The notes under the pieces are model-generated. The model saw only the letters and a list, made by a program, of their open reading frames with translations. It was not told where the DNA came from and did not search any database. A program made the translations under genes and the position numbers. From Lentibacillus persicus (GTDB taxonomy: Bacteria > Bacillota > Bacilli > Bacillales > Amphibacillaceae), in contig NZ_FOMR01000012.1 of the NCBI RefSeq assembly GCF_900112705.1, forward strand, positions 1-41,266: 41,266 bases of DNA, given 5' to 3'. Below are positions 1 through 6,089 of this stretch, piece after piece; position 1 is the first letter of the stretch, and every line of letters begins with the position of its first letter.

Positions 1-45
1 AAAAAGTATGATAAAATTTAAAAGGTTTATAAGGAGCAATTTTCT

Positions 46-597
46 TTGAATAATAGTGAAAATGTTTCGGTCAGAGGTACACTCAGCTTCGAGGATATAA
101 AAGAATTTCAAATTCATCATTTGAAATTCTTGGGAATAATAGCGTTTATTACAATATTTGTACTTTTTACTCCGCTTCTGTTCATCGCAATGCGAATAAT
201 TTTTTTAGATATATTACGTGTGAATTTATTGTTTATACAAGTAGTCCTTGCACTAATTTTGTCTCTAATCGCTGCTACTTTAATGTATTTCTGGTTTAGA
301 TTGGTGATACGTTTCCGTTCTACCTCAGAATATAAAAGTGACCAACAAATCAGAAGCGAAGTTATTTACACATTTTGCGATGATGGGATTAATCAAAAAA
401 GAAGCAACTCAAATATTTATTATGAGTGGGATGACGTTATCTCAATATATGAACACCAAAATATGTATTTATTGTATGTTTCCAAATTTAAAGCAATTAT
501 TTTACCTAAAAGGTTTTTTGAAACAGAAGACCAAAAAGAATTATTTAAGCAGGTTGTCTGTAAAAACATTACAACCCAAAAAACTAAATGGCTATAA
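46..597 (+). CDS. YcxB-like membrane protein
   Basis: A 183-residue protein with two hydrophobic membrane segments (about residues 27-51 and 59-82) followed by a C-terminal soluble part. The soluble part has the look of the YcxB-like C-terminal domain: a short beta-rich region with DDGI, then an aromatic YYEWDDV stretch, then an ILPKRFF-type motif. The family function is unknown. The TTG start at 46 is chosen because AAGGAG lies at 31-36 with a suitable 9-nt gap and no better start is in frame. It is the first of a run of small membrane-protein genes in an AT-rich stretch. The family call rests on pattern recognition of the C-terminal motifs. Confidence 0.7.
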   Translation: MNNSENVSVRGTLSFEDIKEFQIHHLKFLGIIAFITIFVLFTPLLFIAMRIIFLDILRVNLLFIQVVLALILSLIAATLMYFWFRLVIRFRSTSEYKSDQQIRSEVIYTFCDDGINQKRSNSNIYYEWDDVISIYEHQNMYLLYVSKFKAIILPKRFFETEDQKELFKQVVCKNITTQKTKWL

Positions 598-638
598 AAT
601 CATTCAACTCTAAAGGTAAATGTAATAATTATACAATC

Positions 639-670
639 GGGCGCTTATCAGGAATAAGGGCTCAGCGCCC
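639..670 (+). repeat. GGGCGC element copy 1 (hairpin)
   Basis: GGGCGC at 639-644, six variable bases, then GGAATAAGG at 651-659, closed by GCGCCC at 665-670. The two outer hexamers form a perfect 6-bp stem. First of seven copies that follow the small genes of this region. Confidence 0.6.
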
Positions 671-708
671 ATATTGTAAGGGCAATACTGTGGGAGGGGG
701 GATAATTT

Positions 709-1134
709 ATGGACTTTAACCTGTATCACGTATACATCCTCAGAAATTTGATTAAATTTTGTAAGAAAATAGGTGTTGCTTTAATATCTGTCATTATTCT
801 TATTTTAATATGGTCTTTTTCATCTGAGGATCCGTTTCTAGATTTAGTAATGATAGGCTTATTTTATTTGTTGCCGGCTTATTTAATATTTGGTATTCCA
901 ATTTCATTCCTTATTGAGAAAATAGTTCAAAAACTATCCATAATCTCAAAACCCAAGCTATATTTTTTAAATTTATTCCTTTATGGTTTTGCTGGATTCC
1001 TGATAGTCTTTATACCGGTAATGTTATCTGGTGAGATGATATTAAATTTTAAATTCTTTTCCTTTACTGGTGTGACCGCAGCATTAATTTTTTATCATAT
1101 CTCACTAATATTTGAAAATCCCACTCTTCGTTAA
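709..1134 (+). CDS. Small integral membrane protein, unknown
   Basis: A 141-residue protein with about four hydrophobic segments (roughly residues 20-36, 45-66, 84-113 as a long or split segment, 116-134). I do not recognise a family. The ATG at 709 is preceded by a very strong GGGAGGGGGG site at 692-701. Its stop codon is followed after only two bases by a copy of the GGGCGC element. The strong ribosome site and hydrophobic profile argue for a real gene. The AT-rich composition matches its neighbours and differs from the housekeeping genes further right. Confidence 0.65.
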   Translation: MDFNLYHVYILRNLIKFCKKIGVALISVIILILIWSFSSEDPFLDLVMIGLFYLLPAYLIFGIPISFLIEKIVQKLSIISKPKLYFLNLFLYGFAGFLIVFIPVMLSGEMILNFKFFSFTGVTAALIFYHISLIFENPTLR

Positions 1135-1136
1135 AC

Positions 1137-1162
1137 GGGCGCGGTATTCTAATAGTGCGTCC
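1137..1162 (+). repeat. GGGCGC element copy 2
   Basis: GGGCGC at 1137-1142, six bases, CTAATAGTG at 1149-1157. GCGTCC at 1157-1162 pairs with the first hexamer if one G-U pair is allowed. It starts 3 nt after the preceding stop codon. Confidence 0.55.
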
Positions 1163-1187
1163 TTTTGAAGCAGGCCATTTCAAAAGG
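1161..1187 (+). promoter_or_regulatory. Hairpin abutting the ribosome site of the 1198 gene
   Basis: CCTTTTGAA (1161-1169) and TTCAAAAGG (1179-1187) form a perfect 9-bp stem with a 9-nt loop. The right arm overlaps the start of the AAAGGGGGG ribosome site (1183-1191) of the gene that begins at 1198. Partial occlusion of the site is possible; this is inference. Confidence 0.4.
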
Positions 1188-1197
1188 GGGGATTCGG

Positions 1198-1720
1198 ATG
1201 TCATCTTGGACTATTTGGCTTGCTACCGGTCTAGCAGTATCTGGAGTAATCTATGCAGTTTATAGTGTGTTTGCAAAAAAGCCAATAGGACTATATATTT
1301 CCGCAGTTTTCCATATTGTTTTGGGAATTTTATCACTTTTTTCGATTAGTTTTGCAATTGGTTTATATGTATTGAGCTTAGCCATTGTTGAATTAATCGC
1401 AGGAATTATATTAAACGATTCTGTAATTATCAAAAAAACAATTCATATAACAAATATTATATTACTTGTTGGTTTATTAGCATTAGGTTTTTTTTGCGTT
1501 CTTCGGATTGCATTTTGCTCCTCAACAAGATCCCTACATATCCGAACACATACATATTATGCTTATTTACGTTATATGGGCGATAGGTTATTACCTGCAA
1601 ATAAGACAATCAACTATAAGAAACTTTGTAATTATTTTGGTTGTTTTCTTAATAATTCAGGCATTGAACTTCTTCTTTGGTTATTACGTCATTACGTTTT
1701 TAGAATTCTTCTTAGAATAG
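1198..1720 (+). pseudogene. Four-to-five-span membrane protein, frameshifted
   Basis: The frame from ATG 1198 (ribosome site AAAGGGGGG at 1183-1191) encodes hydrophobic segments up to about base 1495 and then turns into non-membrane-like sequence. From 1487 the next frame (+1) is open to the stop at 1718-1720 and continues the membrane pattern. The switch falls in a run of eight T at 1488-1495; removing one T gives a continuous protein of about 173 residues. Without the correction the first frame runs to 1725. I do not recognise the family. It may be a true decaying gene, a homopolymer sequencing error or a slippage site. The 9-bp hairpin at 1161-1187 abuts its ribosome site. Confidence 0.55.
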
Positions 1721-1800
1721 AGTAGCTTATGTTTTCTAATTAAATGGAAAATCTTATGTTACATTTGAACAAAATAAAATTCAGAAAGGAGAAAAGGCAG

Positions 1801-2059
1801 ATGAGTATGTTTCCATTTATTTTGCTTGTCTTCTTTGTCTTTCCTATAGTTTCTCTGGTCCTAGGTGTCATTGGATATTTTATCTTTAAAAAAATTTATA
1901 TAACACCTGGCATTATTGCAATAGCTGCCATTTTTGCGGTATTTAACAGTATTTAATTCTTCATTTTGGTTTCGGGCTGTATTGTATACTTTGTTATCGC
2001 TTATATCAGGAATAACTGCTAAATTATTAACTGCTAAAAAACATCTTACACAAATGTAG
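1801..2059 (+). pseudogene. DUF2651/YbeF-like small membrane protein, frameshifted
   Basis: From ATG 1801 (AAAGGAG at 1785-1791) the frame gives a two-segment hydrophobic peptide of 51 residues that stops at 1954-1956. The next frame (+1), open from 1925 to TAG 2057-2059, continues with TVFNSSFWF and a further hydrophobic segment. To me this matches the second half of DUF2651/YbeF-type proteins of about 80 residues. The shift must lie between 1925 and 1953, where TTTTT occurs at 1931-1935. The repaired product would be about 85 residues. The 51-residue form alone is the alternative reading. Family function is unknown. Confidence 0.55.
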
Positions 2060-2072
2060 ACATTCAAGAAAT

Positions 2073-2093
2073 GGGCGCAAAAATTGAATAATG
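2073..2093 (+). repeat. GGGCGC element copy 3
   Basis: GGGCGC at 2073-2078, six bases, TGAATAATG at 2085-2093. It lies 14 nt after the restored stop of the DUF2651-like gene, which independently supports the longer frameshift-corrected gene end. Confidence 0.5.
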
Positions 2094-2201
2094 CTGGGCT
2101 TAGCAGTCCAATTTTCTTGGTCTTTAAGCAGTCAAAAAGACGGAAACGATTTATGTCAATAAATAAAACTAAAGGCTGCTTAATTTGAAGGGAGGGAGCA
2201 A

Positions 2202-2450
2202 ATGTTTAAATACTTGGCAGCTATATGTCCATTGTTAGTGATAGTTCCTTATTTTGGTGCTGAACCATTGTATCCAATAGCATTTTCCTTTGTATTCGCT
2301 TTATTGGGCACGGTTTTTGGTGCAATTAGCACTAAAAGAGAATCAGGTTTGTTAGGAAAATTCGCCCTTTTTATAAACGGTTTACTTCTTTTGCTCGGCT
2401 TTTTAATATTATTATTTGCTGTATTTTGGATGATTGGTGGTACTTCTTAA
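2202..2450 (+). CDS. Small membrane protein, unknown (82 aa)
   Basis: An 82-residue, strongly hydrophobic protein with three probable membrane segments (about residues 4-17, 24-43 and 52-78). A short charged turn (STKRES) separates the last two. The ATG at 2202 has an excellent ribosome site, GGGAGGGAG, just upstream. I do not recognise a family. It is followed after about 34 nt by another GGGCGC element. It is probably expressed, given the ribosome site, but there is no functional clue beyond membrane location. Confidence 0.6.
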   Translation: MFKYLAAICPLLVIVPYFGAEPLYPIAFSFVFALLGTVFGAISTKRESGLLGKFALFINGLLLLLGFLILLFAVFWMIGGTS

Positions 2451-2484
2451 ATATGTCTAAAAAATAATAACTTATACTGCAAAC

Positions 2485-2513
2485 GGGCGCGATTCACTAA
2501 TAAGAAATCGTGT
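2485..2513 (+). repeat. GGGCGC element copy 4
   Basis: GGGCGC at 2485-2490, six bases, CTAATAAGA at 2497-2505. In this copy the sequence GGCGCGATT can pair with AATCGTGTC (2506-2514) using two G-U pairs, so a hairpin is again possible. Confidence 0.55.
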
Positions 2514-2577
2514 CAATATCGCATATAAGAGCCATTTAGTTGAATAGCACTTACGAAAGCGAATGGGTGGATTTTCG

Positions 2578-2769
2578 ATGAAAAAACATAATAATATGGG
2601 CAGATCATTGTATTATATTGGGACATTTCTAAGCGCATTTGGCATTGCATTTGAGTTGCTTGAAGATGCACCAGACTCACTATCCGTGATAGCAATGCCT
2701 CTAATTATCATTGGGGTAATTTTATTAATTGCTTCAAATTTTTTCAGGAAAACTAAAGGTGCTGATTAA
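2578..2769 (+). CDS. Small membrane protein, unknown (63 aa)
   Basis: A 63-residue protein: basic N-terminus (MKKHNN), two hydrophobic segments (about 10-25 and 34-53) and a basic C-terminus (FFRKTKGAD). The ATG at 2578 is preferred over an in-frame ATG at 2563 because a GGGTGG stretch at 2565-2570 can serve as a weak ribosome site for the former. I recognise no family. It belongs to the same array of small membrane genes. Confidence 0.5.
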   Translation: MKKHNNMGRSLYYIGTFLSAFGIAFELLEDAPDSLSVIAMPLIIIGVILLIASNFFRKTKGAD

Positions 2770-2814
2770 AAGCATTTTGGGCCTTACGATTAAAGAACGT
2801 AATTCCTAAAACGG

Positions 2815-2835
2815 GGGCGCATTCGCGGAAGAAGG
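2815..2835 (+). repeat. GGGCGC element copy 5
   Basis: GGGCGC at 2815-2820, six bases, GGAAGAAGG at 2827-2835. Same spacing as the other copies. The right-hand stem partner is not obvious here. Confidence 0.5.
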
Positions 2836-2887
2836 CATCTATTAGAGTTGATCCATATAAAAGGGATTAAATAAGGGGGCAAGTGTG

Positions 2888-3091
2888 ATGTCTAAAGGTT
2901 TGAAAATAATGTTATTTTGGTCACTTGGATTTCCAGTTATTATTACCTTTCTTCGCATTATTACAGATTACTTTTTAGGTCGTGACATTGAATTACTTTC
3001 ATATTCGGCAGTTTTCTTAGGTATAGTTGCTGCAGGATTAATTTTTGCCGGACCTTTAAATTACTTCATACCCAAATCTCAAGAAAATTAA
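2888..3091 (+). CDS. Small membrane protein, unknown (67 aa)
   Basis: A 67-residue protein with two hydrophobic segments (about 8-25 and 37-57) separated by a short charged loop (GRDIELL), ending in a polar tail. The ATG at 2888 is preferred over the GTG at 2885 by the spacing from AAGGGGG at 2874-2879. No family recognised. It is the last membrane gene of the array and is followed by a weaker copy of the element. Confidence 0.55.
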   Translation: MSKGLKIMLFWSLGFPVIITFLRIITDYFLGRDIELLSYSAVFLGIVAAGLIFAGPLNYFIPKSQEN

Positions 3092-3114
3092 CTTACACGT
3101 GTTATTCCGTTATA

Positions 3115-3135
3115 AGGCGCAAGAGTTGAACAATG
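3115..3135 (+). repeat. GGGCGC element copy 6 (degenerate)
   Basis: AGGCGC at 3115-3120, six bases, TGAACAATG at 3127-3135. Two positions differ from the consensus but the spacing is identical. Confidence 0.4.
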
Positions 3136-3238
3136 ATAAACAATTAAACAGGGGACGAAATTTTGACATCAGGATGAGTTATGTAAATGATGTATCCGAT
3201 GATATAATGGTGTTAGTAAATACAAGGCGGTGTTTGAA

Positions 3239-3490
3239 ATGAGTGTTAACCGTGAAGAGCTAAAACAGTTAATTGACTTTATTCACGAAGATGATGCACC
3301 TGAAGTATATGATTTTATCGGTTATCTAAACATGAAACGGGAAAGAGAAGCCATTGACCAATCTGATTTAGACCTATTTACTCGGGATAAGGAACTCATT
3401 CGTCAAGTACAGAAAAGTCAGGAAGATCGTACAAGTGGACGTATTTACAATCAAGAGCAGGGGCTAAAATATCTTCAGAATAAAATATAA
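3239..3490 (+). CDS. Antitoxin-like helical protein, orphan
   Basis: An 83-residue, highly charged, mostly helical protein. The N-terminal part (REELKQLIDFIHEDDAPEVYDFIGYLNMKRE) resembles short antitoxin-type proteins of Firmicutes that pair with RelE/ParE-like toxins. The C-terminal RTSGRIYNQEQGLKYL stretch is similar to the toxin-binding tail of such proteins. No toxin gene follows, so it would be an orphan. The ATG at 3239 is chosen over GTG 3230 because AAGGCGG lies at 3224-3230. A TATAAT box is at 3203-3208. The family call is tentative; it could be an unrelated regulatory protein. Confidence 0.5.
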   Translation: MSVNREELKQLIDFIHEDDAPEVYDFIGYLNMKREREAIDQSDLDLFTRDKELIRQVQKSQEDRTSGRIYNQEQGLKYLQNKI

Positions 3491-3503
3491 ATCTTCCGCA
3501 AAC

Positions 3504-3524
3504 GGTCGCAAGTCAGGAATAAAT
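3504..3524 (+). repeat. GGGCGC element copy 7 (degenerate)
   Basis: GGTCGC at 3504-3509, six bases, GGAATAAAT at 3516-3524. It follows the antitoxin-like gene by 13 nt and is the last copy seen. Confidence 0.45.
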
Positions 3525-3694
3525 GAATTAGGTCTTTCCAGTCGATTGGAGTATTTGAGCCAAACTTGGTATTGACAGCGCATTCCTGTTGGTTGTAGTG
3601 TCGTACGATACGCTATAACAAAAGGGAGTGTTGCCTTGTCTATTTTTGCAAGGTCAAAAATGTAAGTTATGGTTGACCTTATAAGAAAAGCTAA

Positions 3695-3730
3695 GACTTT
3701 CACTATTATATTTGTGAAAGTCAAGTTTTT
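3695..3730 (+). terminator. Rho-independent terminator-like hairpin
   Basis: GACTTTCAC (3695-3703) and GTGAAAGTC (3714-3722) form a perfect 9-bp stem, followed by AAG and five T (3726-3730). It sits immediately upstream of the holin-like toxin remnant. The stretch 3525-3694 holds no convincing gene. A further 7-bp inverted repeat (AAGGTCA/TGACCTT) lies at about 3649-3680. Confidence 0.6.
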
Positions 3731-3739
3731 CTAAAGACA

Positions 3740-3799
3740 ATGGTTCTAATAATCGCGTTTGCAACACTTGTTGTAACGATTATAGACCATAAGAAATAG
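3740..3799 (+). CDS. Holin-like type I toxin peptide (short or truncated)
   Basis: ATG 3740 to TAG 3797-3799 encodes 19 residues: hydrophobic LIIAFATLVVTIIDHKK preceded by MV. This matches the C-terminal two-thirds of the 'putative holin-like toxin' peptides common in Firmicutes, which usually begin with a further ten or so residues. The upstream frame stays open (VFLK, then T before the ATG) but offers no obvious start. The copy may therefore be N-terminally truncated by the hairpin just upstream, or may use a rare start. The stop codon lies inside a 9-bp inverted repeat (3796-3804 with 3826-3834), a usual feature of these loci. Confidence 0.6.
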   Translation: MVLIIAFATLVVTIIDHKK

Positions 3800-3834
3800 A
3801 CCTCCCTGAGTTTTAGCGAACGGGTGAGGTCTAT
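3796..3834 (+). terminator. Hairpin over the toxin stop codon
   Basis: ATAGACCTC (3796-3804) pairs perfectly with GAGGTCTAT (3826-3834). In holin-like toxin loci this hairpin is part of the region shared by toxin mRNA and antisense RNA. Here it could end the leftward antisense transcript. Confidence 0.5.
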
Positions 3835-3839
3835 ATTCT

Positions 3840-3945
3840 TACTCGCGCTGACCCCCTCTTGAAGGGGAGCGATTAATTGCTGACCGGAGATATTGCCGTA
3901 TCTTCGGTCTTTTATTAGTTTATGTCTTATTACTGTTTCTATGTT
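3840..3945 (-). ncRNA. Antisense antitoxin RNA (predicted)
   Basis: A minus-strand promoter at 3947-3974 would start a transcript near 3940 running left through the toxin terminator and toward the toxin 3' end. The intervening sequence (CCCCT...AGGGG at about 3852-3866, then GCTGACCGGAGATA) is the conserved 3' part of holin-like toxin loci as I know them. Ends are approximate and no transcript evidence is available. Confidence 0.45.
3882..3913 (+). terminator. Terminator of the toxin mRNA
   Basis: GACCGGAGATA (3882-3892) and TATCTTCGGTC (3899-3909) form an 11-bp stem with one G-U pair and a 6-nt loop, followed by TTTT. This is the expected end of the rightward toxin transcript. Confidence 0.7.
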
Positions 3946-3946
3946 T

Positions 3947-3974
3947 ATTATAACACGAAAAAACAGCTTGCAAA
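3947..3974 (-). promoter_or_regulatory. Minus-strand promoter for the antitoxin RNA
   Basis: Reading leftward, a perfect TATAAT (complement of 3947-3952) is preceded by TTGCAA or TTTGCA (complement of 3968-3974) at 15-16 bp. Its direction and distance from the toxin gene match type I antitoxin RNAs. Confidence 0.55.
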
Positions 3975-4176
3975 CAAAAAATGTAATGAGTTTTGTTTGC
4001 TATTTATAATGTTAATTTGCAGGTGAAAATGAAACCGGATGGTGCATTTTCCCGCTCGCTAATAGCACTTTTCTCTACTGGAGCTGAACTTCTTAACTTT
4101 AATGGCAGTCTTTTTATTTAAGAGGACGGGTATGGTATCATGACAACCACAAAGATGGACGAAAAGGAAGATCATA

Positions 4177-5571
4177 ATGACAAAAAAAGCAGCACCAGTG
4201 AAAAAGAACGAAACAGTTAGATTGAAATTTGAAGATTTGACCCATGAAGGAAGCGGTGTCGGGAAAATTAACGGCTACCCGCTCTTTGTTCCCTATGCAC
4301 TCCCCGGTGAAGAAGGCGACGTGAAAGTTGTTAAAGTGAATAAAAATTTTGGGTTCGGGAAGCTGCTTAATGTGAAGAAATCCAGCGAGGAGCGTGTTGA
4401 ACCGCCGTGCGATGTGTATTATAAATGTGGCGGTTGTCAGCTGCAGCATATGAGTTACGATATGCAGCTTAACATGAAACAAGAACAGGTTAAAAATGCC
4501 ATGAAAAAAATCGCCCATCTTGAATCAGTGCCCGTTCATCCGATTATCCGCATGGAAGACCCGTGGCGCTACCGCAATAAAGTGCAGATGCCGGTCGGTG
4601 AAAAAGCTGACGGTGAATTGATGACAGGTTTCTATCAGAAGCGGAGCCACCGGATTATTGAAGGTATGGAAACATGCAACATCCAGGATGAGGTAAACGA
4701 CCGGATGGTTGAAGCGGTGCGCCGAATAGCTGACCGATTTAACATCCCTGCCTATGACGAAAAGAACGACACGGGTGTATTAAGGCATATTGTCGTACGA
4801 ACGGGTGAAGCGACAAACGATACGATGATTGTCATTATCACACGGACACCCGATTTGCCGCATCAGGACGAGCTGGTTGATGAATTGAGCAAAACTTACC
4901 CGCACATCAAATCAATCGTGCATAACATTAATGACCGGCAGACAAATTCGATTTGGGGTAAAAAATCAAAGACTATCTGGGGAGAGGGCTATATTTACGA
5001 TAAGATTGGTGATATCACTTTTAAAATCTCTGACAAATCATTTTACCAGGTTAACCCGCCTCAGACGAAGAAGTTATATGACAAGGCTTTGGAGTATGCG
5101 AATGTCGGCATTAATGATACGGTCGTTGATGCTTATTGCGGCATCGGGACCATCTCATTGTTTATGGCAAAGGAAGCAAAGAAAGTTTATGGCGTGGAAG
5201 TTGTGCCTGAAGCTATCACCGACGCAAAAGAAAATGCCCGAATGAATGGGTTTACCAATGCAGAATTCTATGTCGGTGAAGCGGAGAAAGTCATGCCGTG
5301 GTGGACGGCTCAAGGCCTCGAGCCTGATGTAATTGTTGTAGATCCGCCAAGAAAAGGCTGTGACGAAGAACTGCTCAAAGCAATGCTCGGCATGAAACCG
5401 AAGCGGATTGTCTATGTTTCATGCAATCCGTCAACGCTGGCACGCGATTTGCGCATTCTGGAAGATGGCGGTTATGTCACCCAGGAAGTCCAGCCGGTTG
5501 ATATGTTCCCGCAGACACACCATGTTGAAGCAGTGTGCTGGTTGAAGAGGGATGTGTCTACCCAGGTTTAA
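4177..5571 (+). CDS. rlmCD: 23S rRNA (uracil-C5)-methyltransferase RlmCD
   Basis: SAM-dependent enzyme that methylates uracils of 23S rRNA (U747 and U1939 in the Bacillus enzyme). The 464-residue protein has an N-terminal TRAM RNA-binding domain (about 10-65) and a four-cysteine iron-sulfur site at C78, C84, C87 and C167. It also has a SAM-binding motif (DAYCGIGTISLF) and the catalytic VSCNPSTLARDL motif with the nucleophilic cysteine near residue 413. Start ATG 4177 follows GGAAG with good spacing. It appears monocistronic, closed by the terminator at 5607-5648. The dual-specificity RlmCD name is by analogy to Bacillus YefA; a single-site RlmD activity is the alternative. Confidence 0.93.
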   Translation: MTKKAAPVKKNETVRLKFEDLTHEGSGVGKINGYPLFVPYALPGEEGDVKVVKVNKNFGFGKLLNVKKSSEERVEPPCDVYYKCGGCQLQHMSYDMQLNMKQEQVKNAMKKIAHLESVPVHPIIRMEDPWRYRNKVQMPVGEKADGELMTGFYQKRSHRIIEGMETCNIQDEVNDRMVEAVRRIADRFNIPAYDEKNDTGVLRHIVVRTGEATNDTMIVIITRTPDLPHQDELVDELSKTYPHIKSIVHNINDRQTNSIWGKKSKTIWGEGYIYDKIGDITFKISDKSFYQVNPPQTKKLYDKALEYANVGINDTVVDAYCGIGTISLFMAKEAKKVYGVEVVPEAITDAKENARMNGFTNAEFYVGEAEKVMPWWTAQGLEPDVIVVDPPRKGCDEELLKAMLGMKPKRIVYVSCNPSTLARDLRILEDGGYVTQEVQPVDMFPQTHHVEAVCWLKRDVSTQV

Positions 5572-5606
5572 CGCTCGCCGGCAAAAATAAATAGTTGCCG
5601 AGCCAA

Positions 5607-5648
5607 CCCTGAATTCGTGCGATAAATTGCGATTTCAGGGGTTTTTTT
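5607..5648 (+). terminator. Rho-independent terminator after rlmCD
   Basis: CCCTGAA (5607-5613) pairs with TTCAGGG (5634-5640), followed by GTTTTTTT (5641-5648). Confidence 0.8.
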
Positions 5649-6089
5649 ACTTATCCATAAATTAGCCCTGCATGATTCGGATAATGCGAGGTACAATGCC
5701 ACTGAAAAGAGTCTCCCCTGCTGGAGCATCCGCATGTCTTTTTTTTCTCACGTTTCAAGTTGATTCCTTTGGGATATTGTATATTAATCCAAATTTCATT
5801 AGGTTGAGAATGTCATTTATTAAGGCTCTTTTATTAAAGATTGCTGTTTTGCAGCTTGCACTTACCCAACTGAAGCGGGCAAGAAACTGTGTAATGATTC
5901 CGTGATATGTTATAAGCAACAGTATCTGTGGGAAAAGCCTTTATTGAAGCAGGAATAATGGTAGGTTCTGCTTCCATGAAATATTAAAAGTGAAGCAATA
6001 ATGAAATCCGGATAAGCCTTTCATTAATTCAAATTCCTGGAAGGCTTTTCTTAACGAAAGTCCATTAAATGATGAGGAGTGTGTCAACC
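5649..6089 (+). other. Leader/intergenic region before the ATP-grasp gene
   Basis: No convincing gene. A 77-codon open frame at 5672-5905 lacks a ribosome site and looks random. Two hairpins are visible. GAAGCAG (5946-5952) pairs with CTGCTTC. AAGCCTT (6014-6020) pairs with AAGGCTT (6041-6047), followed by TTCTT. The second lies about 25 nt before the ribosome site at 6073 and could act as an attenuator. No known riboswitch or T-box core was recognised. Confidence 0.3.

Noticed and set aside
639-3524. Integron attC-like sites
   Set aside because: The arrangement is cassette-like, but no RYYYAAC/GTTRRRY pair or long imperfect palindrome was seen and no integrase gene is in the window. Left as an element of unknown type.
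3464-3724. 86-codon minus-strand frame
   Set aside because: No ribosome site. It runs across a terminator hairpin and a GGGCGC element and resembles no family.
5672-5905. 77-codon open frame between rlmCD and the ATP-grasp gene
   Set aside because: No ribosome site, odd composition, no recognisable domain, and it starts right after a terminator.
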